From Desulfoprunum sp. (GTDB lineage: Bacteria > Desulfobacterota > Desulfobulbia > Desulfobulbales > Desulfocapsaceae), in assembly GCA_030696435.1 (NCBI GenBank), contig JAUYSF010000253.1, positions 1-25,351 of the forward strand: a stretch of 25,351 bases of DNA, written 5' to 3'. Made by a program: the position numbers and the translations under genes. A model generated the notes under the pieces. It did no database searches, was not told the DNA's origin, and saw only the letters and a program-made list of their open reading frames with translations. Numbering within the stretch: the stretch's first letter is position 1; every line of letters starts with the position of its first letter. Shown here piece by piece: positions 1 through 7,895 of the stretch.

Positions 1-158
1 CCAAGATTGCTATGCTGTTCGAGAAAGAGAGGTAGGAGAGAGACCATGATGCCCTGCAGCCCCATGATCTTCACTAGAGCGATCAGCCTGTTTGACTCAA
101 GAGACAGAAGCACCGAAAGAAGGATAGTGACCAGAATAGCATCGGCATAATTGATCAT
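1..158 (-). CDS. hyfE: HyfE-like hydrogenase-4 membrane subunit (partial)
   Basis: Only the N-terminal ~52 residues are inside the window; the gene runs off the left edge. The visible part starts MINYADAILVTILLSVLL and continues as hydrophobic helices, which fits the small NuoK-like HyfE subunit of Hyf/Hyc-type membrane hydrogenases. The ATG overlaps the stop of the preceding hyfC-like gene as ATGA (156-158 with 155-157), a classic sign of translational coupling. The family assignment rests mainly on position after hyfB and hyfC and on the helical character; the sequence alone is too short to be decisive. In E. coli hyfD sits between hyfC and hyfE and it is missing here. Confidence 0.7.
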   Translation of the reverse strand, partial: MINYADAILVTILLSVLLSLESNRLIALVKIMGLQGIMVSLLPLFLEQHSNL

Positions 159-1072
159 TGCACAAATCCCATGGTAAGAATTGCGGCAAAAAACACCAGG
201 GTAAAAGATGTCAGGATATACTTGGGCACAAGATTCATCTTAAAACGTGCCATGGTCGACTCTGTTATGCCGACGGCAATATACATCACAGTCAGGACGC
301 AGTAGAACAGCAGCCCGTTTTCGAGCCCACCGGCCAGGCTGGAAGGCAGCAGGAGATGGGTGATAAAGGTACAATAGAAAAAGAGTTTGTAGAAGGCTGC
401 CAGCTCAATGAGGGCAAGGTCCGGTCCGCTGTGATCAAGGATCATTACCTCATGGATCATGGTCAGCTCAAGATGGGTTTGCGGATCATCAACCGGCACC
501 CTCGAGTTTTCGGTCAGCAGTACCATAAACATGGCAACAATGACCAGGATCAGCAGAGCGCCCCCCGGTCCTGCCAGTGATATGGCTTGAGCACCATAAA
601 AATAATCAGCAAAACTGAGTGAACCGTTTAAGCGGAAAAAAATGATGAGGACAGTAAAGATAGTCGCCTCGGCCAGGGTCGAGAAAAAGGCCTCGCGGGC
701 GGCCCCCATGCCCTCAAAGGGTGAGGCGGTATCAAGGGCGGCTGCGATGGTAAAAAAACGTCCGATCCCCATAATATAGAAGAGAACAATGACATCGCCA
801 TAAAAAGAGAAGACTGCCCCCGTCCCGGCCATGGGAATGAACAACAGGACCATAATTGAGGCGGCAAAGGAGACCGTCGGGCCCATCTTGAAGATATAGC
901 TCGAACTGGTGCTGTACACCGAGCCTTTACGGAACAGTTTTACCAGGGTGTAGTACTTCATAAGCAGCGGCGGCCCCTGTTTACCGGCGACAAAGGCCTT
1001 AACCTTGTTGATCACCCCGGGAAACAAGGGTGCTACAAGGAGTGCTATGGCAAATGATACAATTGATTCCAT
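155..1072 (-). CDS. hyfC: Hydrogenase-4 component C (HyfC/HycD, NuoH-like membrane subunit)
   Basis: A 305-residue integral membrane protein of the NuoH/HycD/HyfC family, which anchors the hydrophilic NiFe-hydrogenase module of group 4 complexes to the membrane and shapes the quinone-like/proton entry region. About eight hydrophobic segments are visible. Typical family pieces are the N-terminal PLFPGVINKVKA, GKQGPPLLMKYY near residues 30-40, TASPFEGMGAAREA near 113-126, and the conserved loop LLTENSRVPVDDPQTHLELT near 184-203 followed by MIHEVMILDHSGPDLAL. Length is normal for the family. An AGAGG-like ribosome site lies 6 nt before the ATG. It follows the hyfB-like gene by 50 nt and overlaps hyfE by 4 nt, so the three are one operon. 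Confidence 0.93.
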   Translation of the reverse strand: MESIVSFAIALLVAPLFPGVINKVKAFVAGKQGPPLLMKYYTLVKLFRKGSVYSTSSSYIFKMGPTVSFAASIMVLLFIPMAGTGAVFSFYGDVIVLFYIMGIGRFFTIAAALDTASPFEGMGAAREAFFSTLAEATIFTVLIIFFRLNGSLSFADYFYGAQAISLAGPGGALLILVIVAMFMVLLTENSRVPVDDPQTHLELTMIHEVMILDHSGPDLALIELAAFYKLFFYCTFITHLLLPSSLAGGLENGLLFYCVLTVMYIAVGITESTMARFKMNLVPKYILTSFTLVFFAAILTMGFVQ

Positions 1073-1122
1073 TCCCTACCTCTAGCTGAGATGTGTGATC
1101 GATGGCCGAAAGGCTCTGGTTG

Positions 1123-3078
1123 TCATATAAACAACAGCAGTACCACAATAGTCAGTACAATATATGCAATATACAGCTGGATATGGCCGTGCTGTATCCA
1201 GCGTAACCTTTCAAGTATCTTTACCAGAGGATGCACCAGATACTGGTGCATGCCGATTTCGGCGATATCATTGACCCGGGTCTCGTAGGTTGTCTGACCG
1301 GGGAAAATTTTCCGGATGCCGGAATAGACTGTGCGTATCTTGACAAAAGGCTGAAAAAATTCAACCATGCTTCTGGCATAGGAGGTGCCGGTATACTGCA
1401 TGCGCACGGTGGGCTGCGTAAAGCCGCAGCCCCAGGTCGGTCCAGCCCCCACTTCTTTTTTGATATAGAGGAGTTTGCGAAAAATCGTGATCGCCGCAAG
1501 AAGAGCCAAGAAGAGTCGGGACGCAAAGGCCAGGTTGCCGACCAGTTCCGCTTCTATTCCAGGTTGTATCGGCAGAATCGCGGCGATATCTCGGAGTCCG
1601 AGGAAGGCCAGACGGACAAAGGGCTGCGGCCAGACACCAATGACAAGACACAACACTGCCAGAAACACCATCGGTGCCGTCATTGTCCAGCCTACCTCAA
1701 CAGCCCGGGCAGCCCTGGCGGATCGTGGCTCTCCCAGAAAGACAATGCCAACCACCTTCGTGAAGCAGGCGGCCGCCAGACCGCCGATAACGGCCAGAGA
1801 GACAATTGCCAGACTGGCAAGAATAAATGTCAAACCGGTTGAGACCAGGCCATGGAAGGCAGCAAAATAAATCAAAAATTCACTGATAAAACCATTGAAC
1901 GGCGGCAGTCCCGAGATCGAGACGGAGCCGATCAGAAAGGTCTTGCCGGTAATTGGCATCCTCTTGCCCAGACCGCCGAGTTCGTCGACATGGCGGGTCT
2001 TGGTTTTCTGCAAGACCGCCCCGGCGCCCATGAACAGAAGGGATTTGAAAATGGAGTGGTTGAGGACATGGAGTAGGCTGCCGGCAAAACCAAAGGCGGC
2101 CATGACCGGGCTGCCCGTTGACACCCCGATCATGCCGAGTCCGGCCCCAATCAGGATAATGCCAATATTCTCGACACTGTGGTAGGCCAGCAGCCTCTTG
2201 ATATCATGTTTGCCGAGGGCATAAACGACACCGAGGATCCCTGACACCATGCCGGCGATCAGGATCGTCTGGCCGAAGATCAGTGAGGTATCTGCCAGCA
2301 GAATATAGAAGCGGAGAATACCGTAGATCCCCATCTTGATCATCACCCCGGACATGATGGCCGAGATATGACTGGGTGCCGCCGGATGGGCATGAGGCAA
2401 CCAGATATGCAGGGGAAAGATACCAGCCTTGGAGCCAAAGCCGATGAGGGCCAGGGAAAAGACCACCAGTTTTGCCTGGGCGGGTAGCTGGTCAATAGAA
2501 TCAAACGAAAAACTGCCGGTATAACTGAAGATAAGACCAAAGGCCGCAAAGATACACATCGCCCCGGCTTGGGCAAAGACAAAGTAGAGATAACCGGCAC
2601 TCCTCGTCTCTTTTTTCTGGAACTCGTAGACCACCAGAAAAAACGAAGAGAGTGACATTATCTCCCAGGCAAGGGCGAAGGTAATGGGGCTGTTCGCGCA
2701 CACCACCAAAACCATGGAAAGGAGTAACAGGGAAAAGAAGCAATAATTTACGGCGATCCGGCCTGATTCTTCACGCTTTTCCAGATAATGGAAACCGTAG
2801 AGCGCGGCCAGGGGACAGATAAGAAAGATGGGAACCAGAAAAAAAGCGGAGAGCGAATCTATTTTGCACGACAGGGTGAGAACATGCAGCCACGACAAGG
2901 AAAAAGCCGGGGGACCGGTATCCTGCAAGACCGGAAAGAGGGTGGCCAGCCCAATCAGACATCCGACTGTGGTGACAAAAATGGCTCCGGCCTTCATGAG
3001 CTTGAACTGCCGGTGGAGAAGAAGGGGCAAAACCCCTCCAGTCAGAAGCACAGCAAGCGAAATAAAAAGAGTATCCAT
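1123..3078 (-). CDS. hyfB: Hydrogenase-4 component B (HyfB/HycC, NuoL/MrpA-like antiporter subunit)
   Basis: A 651-residue polytopic membrane protein of the NuoL/ND5/MrpA antiporter-like family, the ion-translocating arm of group 4 hydrogenases. Family features include the central block FALAWEIMSLSSFFLVVYE (residues ~134-152, with the conserved glutamate), KAGIFPLHIWLPHAHPAAPS (~217-236) containing the conserved Lys and His, and HDIKRLLAYHSVENIGII (~290-307). The C-terminal third carries further helices and a final transmembrane segment. This is close to the usual HyfB length (~670). It is the first gene of the visible operon; a GGGG-type ribosome site precedes the ATG. A candidate promoter lies at 3304-3333. 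Whether the whole complex evolves H2 cannot be judged because the large subunit lies outside the window. Confidence 0.93.
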   Translation of the reverse strand: MDTLFISLAVLLTGGVLPLLLHRQFKLMKAGAIFVTTVGCLIGLATLFPVLQDTGPPAFSLSWLHVLTLSCKIDSLSAFFLVPIFLICPLAALYGFHYLEKREESGRIAVNYCFFSLLLLSMVLVVCANSPITFALAWEIMSLSSFFLVVYEFQKKETRSAGYLYFVFAQAGAMCIFAAFGLIFSYTGSFSFDSIDQLPAQAKLVVFSLALIGFGSKAGIFPLHIWLPHAHPAAPSHISAIMSGVMIKMGIYGILRFYILLADTSLIFGQTILIAGMVSGILGVVYALGKHDIKRLLAYHSVENIGIILIGAGLGMIGVSTGSPVMAAFGFAGSLLHVLNHSIFKSLLFMGAGAVLQKTKTRHVDELGGLGKRMPITGKTFLIGSVSISGLPPFNGFISEFLIYFAAFHGLVSTGLTFILASLAIVSLAVIGGLAAACFTKVVGIVFLGEPRSARAARAVEVGWTMTAPMVFLAVLCLVIGVWPQPFVRLAFLGLRDIAAILPIQPGIEAELVGNLAFASRLFLALLAAITIFRKLLYIKKEVGAGPTWGCGFTQPTVRMQYTGTSYARSMVEFFQPFVKIRTVYSGIRKIFPGQTTYETRVNDIAEIGMHQYLVHPLVKILERLRWIQHGHIQLYIAYIVLTIVVLLLFI

Positions 3079-3472
3079 CGATCCCCGTTCAAAAAGAGTA
3101 TCTCGAGAAAACCCTCCACTGCATGACTGGAGCCATCACTTCAAAAGCTGTTCAATCCAGAGAAATTCACTGCATTTGACTTTTGAGTCTATCTGTTTTG
3201 GCGTGAGAAAGATGTTTTTATCCTTCTCCGTCGTCGTCATCTATGGGGGTAAAGAGCTCAAAGTCAGATTCCGGCCCATGGTTGGCGGTTGCAAAATCTA
3301 GGACTTATACTTCTCCGCCTCTTGCAAAGTCAAGCGAAAAAGACAGCCAGCAAGGCTCAGCAAATCCAGCATCTGAGTCTTGCAAATCAATCATACCAGC
3401 ACATGGCATCACCTTTCCAAGCTTGCCTGGCCGAGAAAGTTATGCATCAAAAGCCTGCCTTCTCGTATTTTC
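3079..3472. other. Intergenic region upstream of hyfB
   Basis: This 394-bp stretch between the end of the LCIB-like gene and the start of hyfB holds the candidate hyf promoter. On the minus strand it also contains two very short ORFs, MLDLLSLAG... (24 aa, about 3302-3376) and MTTTEKDKN... (34 aa, about 3136-3240). Neither has a convincing ribosome site, and the first overlaps the promoter. No clear terminator hairpin for the LCIB-like gene is visible. Confidence 0.5.
3304..3333 (-). promoter_or_regulatory. Candidate sigma70 promoter of the hyf operon
   Basis: On the minus strand TTGACT (3328-3333) and TATAAG (3304-3309) are separated by 18 bp. This is the best promoter-like match in the 394-bp gap before hyfB and predicts a leader of about 220 nt. 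No sigma54-type GG/GC pair with correct spacing was found. Inference from sequence only. Confidence 0.5.
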
Positions 3473-4651
3473 CTAACGTGGTGTACGGATATCAAACCGT
3501 GGAGAAAATATCATCCGGATGATCTGTTCTTTCAGGTCAGTCTGGTCTGGATTCACCATATCCTGCTCCATCAGTTTATTAAAGAGATCCTCCTGTTCTA
3601 ATGGATGGATATATTCATCCACCCCCGCGTCCCTCAGTTGGATATGCGCGGCCCAGGGTACAAAGTAGGTGGTGGAGGGAAAGGTCTCATAGGTTGAGAT
3701 ATCAACATTTAACCCAGCAATATAGAGAAGATTTTTCCCTTTGTATTCCGTGCCGCGGCGGATCGATTCGACCGTCCGGGCAAACTCCATCTGGATATTA
3801 ACCTTGGCGGCCTTCATCGGAGGGCTCTTGTGGGTGACGATGACCGGCATGAATTCAATGAGGTTTCTCTCCAGCAGGATTGATTCATCGGTTTCATGGA
3901 GATCCTCCCGGAAAAAGAAGAGATCAGCAGTCAGGAGATCTCCCATCGCTTCGCCGGCTCCACCCTTCCAGGTATAGCCTTCATTTTCCAGACGTTTACG
4001 GAAAGCATCGGAGACTTCGTAGGAGTGGGAGGTACTGTGGGTGGCAACCGGCACGATCTTATCATCACTGTTGATCTTGGCGATCTCCCGCAGGCGCAGC
4101 ACCAGGCCGTCCGTCACCGGCTTTGAGGCAAAGTCGATGAACGAATCCTTGGCGGTGACCAGACACCTGCCATTGACATCCTGATGGAGGAAAATACGTT
4201 TCTGGGCAAATCTGAACTGCTCGAGGTAGGGTTCAATGGCATGGGTAATCTTGCCGCAGGATGCCGAGATACATCTGCCCTCCATCTTCGGGCGTTCACA
4301 GGTCCCGTAGATTCCGGTCTTCGGATCGTAGCCTACATGGCTGGCCTGGACGATGACCGAATCTTCGCCATGGTGGGCATGCGGTCCATGCCGATCGGTG
4401 GCGATGATCCCGCCAACACGCCCATGATTAAAGGGAAAGGTCCCGAAGTGTTTGGTCAGGAGGATGATGGGAAATCCCTGGTTTTCATCGGAACAGAATG
4501 CCCTGGAGGGCATGATATAGCCTTTTCTGAAACCAAGGGACAGGCAGAGATTATACAGTCTGGGGACAAATTCCGGATAGGGTATTGCCAAACCCTGGAT
4601 TTTGAATTCGCCAATATCGCGGACAATACCCGGCTCTCTCGATGTATACAT
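3473..4651 (-). CDS. LCIB-family (theta-type) carbonic-anhydrase-like protein
   Basis: About 392 residues from the chosen start. It resembles the LCIB family, named after the limiting-CO2-inducible protein B of Chlamydomonas, whose fold and zinc site are like beta-carbonic anhydrases and which interconverts CO2 and bicarbonate in active members. The expected zinc ligands are present in order: Cys53 in FCSDENQG (with Asp55 as dyad candidate), His105 in ASHVGYDP and Cys132 in SASCGKI. The block HFGTFPFNHGRVGG and HGPHAHHGED lie between them. No signal peptide is seen, so it is probably cytoplasmic. The start is uncertain: the frame is open upstream to a TTG at 4768, with further ATGs at 4681 and 4666. 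I chose 4651 because a GAGAG lies 8 nt before it and the upstream 39 residues do not look conserved. It lies downstream of the beta-helix gene on the same strand with a 330-nt gap. Activity is inferred, not shown. Confidence 0.75.
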   Translation of the reverse strand: MYTSREPGIVRDIGEFKIQGLAIPYPEFVPRLYNLCLSLGFRKGYIMPSRAFCSDENQGFPIILLTKHFGTFPFNHGRVGGIIATDRHGPHAHHGEDSVIVQASHVGYDPKTGIYGTCERPKMEGRCISASCGKITHAIEPYLEQFRFAQKRIFLHQDVNGRCLVTAKDSFIDFASKPVTDGLVLRLREIAKINSDDKIVPVATHSTSHSYEVSDAFRKRLENEGYTWKGGAGEAMGDLLTADLFFFREDLHETDESILLERNLIEFMPVIVTHKSPPMKAAKVNIQMEFARTVESIRRGTEYKGKNLLYIAGLNVDISTYETFPSTTYFVPWAAHIQLRDAGVDEYIHPLEQEDLFNKLMEQDMVNPDQTDLKEQIIRMIFSPRFDIRTPR

Positions 4652-4981
4652 TGCATTCACTCTCATTCGTTGGTTGGTCATTGCACAATCATCAACATTG
4701 CACTCTGCTGTAACGGCATTCCACGATCGCCCCCAAGAAGGCGCGGGCTTGAAATCACCGATGGCCAATCATTGAAGACTCCATCAAGGAGCTCTTCCTC
4801 TTCTCCTGGTTACCTCTCTCTCAGTATTCTGTTATTGCAGTTATCTCCATTTCCAGCGAAAACGGAGGCCCCTATCATCTGCACGGCAGATTAAACAATG
4901 CCTTGCCGGACTGCTACTGAAATCTTCTGCACTTTCAGGATGGTTAGAACCGCGCAATCTCCAATGGTACTATCTCCCACC
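4652..4981. other. Gap between beta-helix gene and LCIB-like gene
   Basis: These 330 bp contain no convincing gene. The part 4652-4768 is open in the frame of the LCIB-like gene and may be coding if a TTG start at 4768 is used; a GGAG sits 10 nt before that TTG. The remainder shows purine-rich runs on the minus strand but no clear promoter or terminator. Confidence 0.4.
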
Positions 4982-6391
4982 TCAGGGTTCTATTGTGATG
5001 GTCGGATATATCCCTCTGTTGGGGCCGGTCCTGTAGGGCTGAATCATATTGAACGAGGCGCTTTGATCGGTCTGAGCATGCCCTCTGTTTTTGCTTTTGC
5101 TATAGTAGGCCCCATTCAGTTCAAGAATATGCTCAAACCTGGCCTTGAAGGCATTGACAAAGGCCTGCCCGTCTCCGTTAAACACCATATTGCCCAGAGA
5201 CAGCTCGCTTGATTTCTCCAGATCATCGAGAGAGATCGAGTTGTTCCGCAGGTCTTCCTGTGAACCGATAAAGCCCCAGACCAGGTGGCTCTCAGGGATA
5301 GTGATGGGCTCGGTTGCATCGATAATGGTATGCGGCATGATGATGCAATTCTGTCCAATTTTGATCCTGGCTGTTGCTTTTCCATTGAGGAAACAATTAA
5401 AGGCGACAAAAACCTTCTTCCCCAAGCTTGAATGGATAATCTTTGCGCCGTGGGCCGTGACATCATATCCGGAGAGCTTCGAATCAATGATATAGGTGTT
5501 TTCCTGGGCGTTTGAACCTACCCCCATCTCTGCATTTTCAAGATAGGCCCTCTGGCAGATAAGGACATTTTTGCCGATCCGAGTCGTACCTTTGAGCAGG
5601 GCAAAACGATTGACCGTTGAACTCTGCGGGATATCCAGGACCTCCATGTTGAGCTGCTCGAACAGGCGTTCAAAGTCGGTCTTCCGACTCTCGACAAAAT
5701 CTATAAGCAGACCGACAGGCCTGTAAGAGGCATCGAGATCAACGTATTTCCGCAGAACATCGACATGATAGGTGTACTGAAAGGAAAAATTATCATTGGC
5801 AATCCAGACCGTACCCGGCTTTATCGCCCGGTGAAAGAGTTCTTCCGCCTGGACATACGAGAAATCCCCGACAATACAGGAATGCAGCGACATTTGATCA
5901 ACTGTAGCAAATACCCCAAGATAGCAGCCCTCCATAGTTGAGCCATGAATATTCGAGAAATGACAGGCAACGGTATTGCGGATAAAAAACTCTTCCGGGG
6001 TCTCGAGGTTATGGGATTTGCTGTGGATGAGCGTGCGGAAGAGGAAACTATCCCTGATGGTGATAACCTCATCCTCCACTAACGGCAGTTCCTTGGAACA
6101 ATAAATTATTTCGCCCTTCCTCTTCAGTTCATCGCCCCTCACATCGCTTTTATACACTATTGATCGGTTCACCAAACATTTCCCCAGGAAATAACTCCCG
6201 GCAATGTTGGAGTTGCTGAATTGAAGTTTTAATGGGTGCTTTGAGGTAACCGCATATGATGCATAGAAATTGTGCAATTTTGCAAGATTTGTCGAGGCAT
6301 TGATGAATGGCTCTACATCAAAGTCAAATTCCCGCAGGTTCACATTTACCCGACTGATAATCCTGTCGATAAGTAGAAGTAACTGTTTCAT
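4982..6391 (-). CDS. Left-handed beta-helix (hexapeptide-repeat) protein, function unknown
   Basis: A 469-residue soluble protein with two stretches that read like left-handed beta-helix coils: roughly residues 60-190 and 262-380, the second with imperfect hexapeptides such as TTRIGKNVLICQRAYLENAE. The second stretch recalls gamma-class carbonic anhydrase-like and acetyltransferase folds, with an AQENTYI motif near 295-301, a His at 314 in TAHGAKI and the closing VWGFIGSQEDLRNNS near 371-385. I cannot identify the three zinc histidines of a true gamma-carbonic anhydrase, so catalysis is not claimed. The gene lies immediately upstream of the LCIB-like gene on the same strand, suggesting a shared role. 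The IS1595 element ends 29 bp before its ATG, so its native promoter has been displaced; the ribosome site (GAGAAA) is weak. Confidence 0.65.
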   Translation of the reverse strand: MKQLLLLIDRIISRVNVNLREFDFDVEPFINASTNLAKLHNFYASYAVTSKHPLKLQFSNSNIAGSYFLGKCLVNRSIVYKSDVRGDELKRKGEIIYCSKELPLVEDEVITIRDSFLFRTLIHSKSHNLETPEEFFIRNTVACHFSNIHGSTMEGCYLGVFATVDQMSLHSCIVGDFSYVQAEELFHRAIKPGTVWIANDNFSFQYTYHVDVLRKYVDLDASYRPVGLLIDFVESRKTDFERLFEQLNMEVLDIPQSSTVNRFALLKGTTRIGKNVLICQRAYLENAEMGVGSNAQENTYIIDSKLSGYDVTAHGAKIIHSSLGKKVFVAFNCFLNGKATARIKIGQNCIIMPHTIIDATEPITIPESHLVWGFIGSQEDLRNNSISLDDLEKSSELSLGNMVFNGDGQAFVNAFKARFEHILELNGAYYSKSKNRGHAQTDQSASFNMIQPYRTGPNRGIYPTITIEP

Positions 6392-6406
6392 GTTTTCTCA
6401 TATCCG

Positions 6407-6435
6407 ATGATAATTTTCAATGTGGCTATAAACAA
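6407..6435 (-). promoter_or_regulatory. Possible hybrid promoter formed by the IS end
   Basis: On the minus strand TTGTTT (6430-6435, inside the left end of the IS) and TATCAT (6407-6412, in flanking host DNA) are 17 bp apart; the spacer contains the target duplication. It would start transcription about 10 nt before the beta-helix gene. The -35 match is poor, so this is only a candidate. Confidence 0.25.
6413..6420. repeat. Target-site duplication, left copy
   Basis: ATTTTCAA directly abuts the left terminal inverted repeat of the IS and is repeated exactly at 7400-7407. Eight bp is the usual target duplication for the IS1595 family. Confidence 0.95.
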
Positions 6436-7399
6436 TAATCAGCAAAGTGCTTATAATTATAATAAGTTCCAACAATTGAACCACAGGAGGTCTTATTATG
6501 AAAATGCCCAGCATGTCGCTTTTGGAATGGCAAAAACGCTATGGAACTGAACGAGCCTGCGTCCAAGAACTTGCTCAAGTAAGATGGCCCGATGGTTTTC
6601 AATGTCCTGAATGTGGATCGAAGGAAGCATACTATATTGAAACACGCCAATTGCACCAATGTTCGCAATGTCGACATCAGGTTTCTGTTACTGCAGGCAC
6701 CTTGTTTCACTCGACAAAGCTGCCATTGGTCAAATGGTTTTGGGCAATTTACCTGGTAGCTTCTGACAAAGGTGGCCTGTCGGCTCTTCGAGCATCCAAA
6801 CTTCTTGGTGTTTCCTGGCCTACAGCTCATAGCATCTTGACGAAAATAAGAACAGCCATGGCTCATCGGGATAGTATTTATCGCCTGGGAAGTTTGATCG
6901 AATTTGATGACACGTATGTGGGTGGCAAGCGTACGGGGAAAAGAGGCAGAGGCGCAGCTGGCAAGAGACCTGTACTTGTGGCCGTTGAAAACAGAGGCAA
7001 AACTGCTGGATTCGTTGCAATGGCGGCCGTTGATACTGTTTCGAAAGAGAATGTTCGGCAATTTCTTGCCAAACATCTCAAGCCAGCTCAGACAGTAAAA
7101 ACTGATGCTTTTCCCGCTTTGAATGCAGTGAAAGAAACGCAAACACATGAGAAAAAAGTCACACCTCCCGAAAAGGCGTCGGAGTGGTTGCCGTTGGTTC
7201 ACATCATAATCGGCAATATGAAGACTTTTATCAACGGGACTTTTCATGGGGTGTCTTCAATTCATCTCCAGGAATATCTTGATGAATTTTGTTATCGTTT
7301 TAACCGGAGATTCTGGGAGCCAGAACTTCCATTGAGATTACTTAATGCCTGCCTGGCCCATGTTCCGGTGAGGCAGGCTGAGTTTGATTAATAGCCACA
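6421..7399 (+). mobile_element. Complete IS1595-family insertion sequence (979 bp)
   Basis: The element is bounded by imperfect terminal inverted repeats. The left end TGTGGCTATAAACAATAATC and the inverted right end TGTGGCTATTAATCAAACTC share 18 of the first 23 positions, including the first nine. Perfect 8-bp direct repeats flank it. It carries one transposase gene, 6498-7391, which ends 8 bp before the right tip. Intact ends, intact ORF and identical duplications indicate a recent insertion that is probably still mobile. Confidence 0.95.
6498..7391 (+). CDS. IS1595-family transposase
   Basis: A 297-residue DDE-type transposase that cuts and joins the ends of its IS. It has the N-terminal zinc ribbon typical of the family, with CPEC at 36-39 and CSQC at 55-58. 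A helix-turn-helix-like segment follows around 92-120 (LSALRASKLLGVSWPTAHSI). The catalytic core begins with Asp137 in IEFDDTYVGGK, then Asp203 in KTDAFPAL, and Asn240-Lys242 in HIIIGNMKTF followed by NGTFHGV, the DDNK pattern of IS1595 enzymes. Length is normal and no frameshift is visible. An AGGAGG ribosome site (6485-6490) precedes the ATG. An antisense frame over the same stretch is a shadow and is not called. Confidence 0.95.
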   Translation: MKMPSMSLLEWQKRYGTERACVQELAQVRWPDGFQCPECGSKEAYYIETRQLHQCSQCRHQVSVTAGTLFHSTKLPLVKWFWAIYLVASDKGGLSALRASKLLGVSWPTAHSILTKIRTAMAHRDSIYRLGSLIEFDDTYVGGKRTGKRGRGAAGKRPVLVAVENRGKTAGFVAMAAVDTVSKENVRQFLAKHLKPAQTVKTDAFPALNAVKETQTHEKKVTPPEKASEWLPLVHIIIGNMKTFINGTFHGVSSIHLQEYLDEFCYRFNRRFWEPELPLRLLNACLAHVPVRQAEFD

Positions 7400-7407
7400 A
7401 TTTTCAA
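7400..7407. repeat. Target-site duplication, right copy
   Basis: ATTTTCAA directly after the right terminal repeat, identical to 6413-6420. Confidence 0.95.
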
Positions 7408-7754
7408 TAACTCGCCTGCAGGGGCACTTCATTCATCCGCAGGCGTTTTCTTACGCTTGGGTTTGTGTCGCTGTAGATCACGCGAAGGACCCGCCAAAAG
7501 AGTAATTCCATTTCCAAATCAAGATGAGAACGCGAAGGCAAGTGAGCAGCGACGAGACAGTACATATAAGTACGGCGAGGAGCTGCACAGCGTAGCCGAC
7601 AAAGTTAACGCTTGATTTGGAATTGGAATAACACAATCTGCCGTGATTTTGCCTACAGGTTTTTATCCGGACCAGCATACTGCTTCTGTTGGTCTTCTGT
7701 AGAACAATTTCTCTATTGTAAAAAAATGAATGCAAAAAACGCACTTCCTTTTTG
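7408..7754. other. Gene-free region right of the IS
   Basis: No convincing gene is visible. A hairpin with arms CGCCTGC (7413-7419) and GCAGGCG (7439-7445) is followed by TTTTC and could be a weak rightward terminator left over from before the insertion. The stretch 7502-7632 is the inverted-repeat element described separately. A 105-codon minus-strand frame (7478-7795) runs through that element and looks spurious. Confidence 0.5.
7502..7632. repeat. 131-bp inverted-repeat element, MITE-like
   Basis: The arms GTAATTCCATTTCCAAATCA (from 7502, 22 nt in all) and the reverse complement at 7611-7632 match at 20 of 22 positions. Between them is a palindromic core GTAC-ATATAA-GTAC at 7560-7573. There is no coding capacity. 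The architecture is that of a small non-autonomous element or structured intergenic repeat. I see no target duplication and no link to the neighbouring IS ends, which are different. Confidence 0.6.
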
Positions 7755-7783
7755 TTGACATGCAGCTTTTTGCCCTTTATGAC
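7755..7783 (+). promoter_or_regulatory. sigma70 promoter of the cytidylate-kinase-like gene
   Basis: TTGACA (7755-7760) and TATGAC (7778-7783) with a 17-bp spacer: a consensus -35 and an acceptable -10. It predicts a leader of about 105 nt before the ATG at 7896. Confidence 0.6.
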
Positions 7784-7895
7784 TACTGCCTGCAATTATC
7801 CACAACCTGCACCCAATCAATGACGGAATAACATTTGCAGCCAAGACGACTGGCCAATGATCCATGTTATTGATCATACTTATTGAGGAATATTT

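Noticed and set aside
3302..3376. 24-codon minus-strand ORF (MLDLLSLAG...)
   Set aside because: No ribosome site and it overlaps the hyf promoter candidate.
3361..3420. sigma54-like TGGTAT...TTTGCA upstream of hyfB
   Set aside because: The GG-GC distance is 2 bp too long for a sigma54 promoter.
6426..7247. Minus-strand ORF of 273 aa across the IS
   Set aside because: Antisense shadow of the transposase, no domain and no ribosome site.
7413..7445. Hairpin CGCCTGC/GCAGGCG followed by TTTTC
   Set aside because: The loop is 19 nt and no rightward gene precedes it, so a terminator cannot be assigned; mentioned only in the gap entry.
7478..7795. Minus-strand ORF of 105 aa right of the IS
   Set aside because: It runs through the inverted-repeat element and the rightward promoter; composition is not protein-like.
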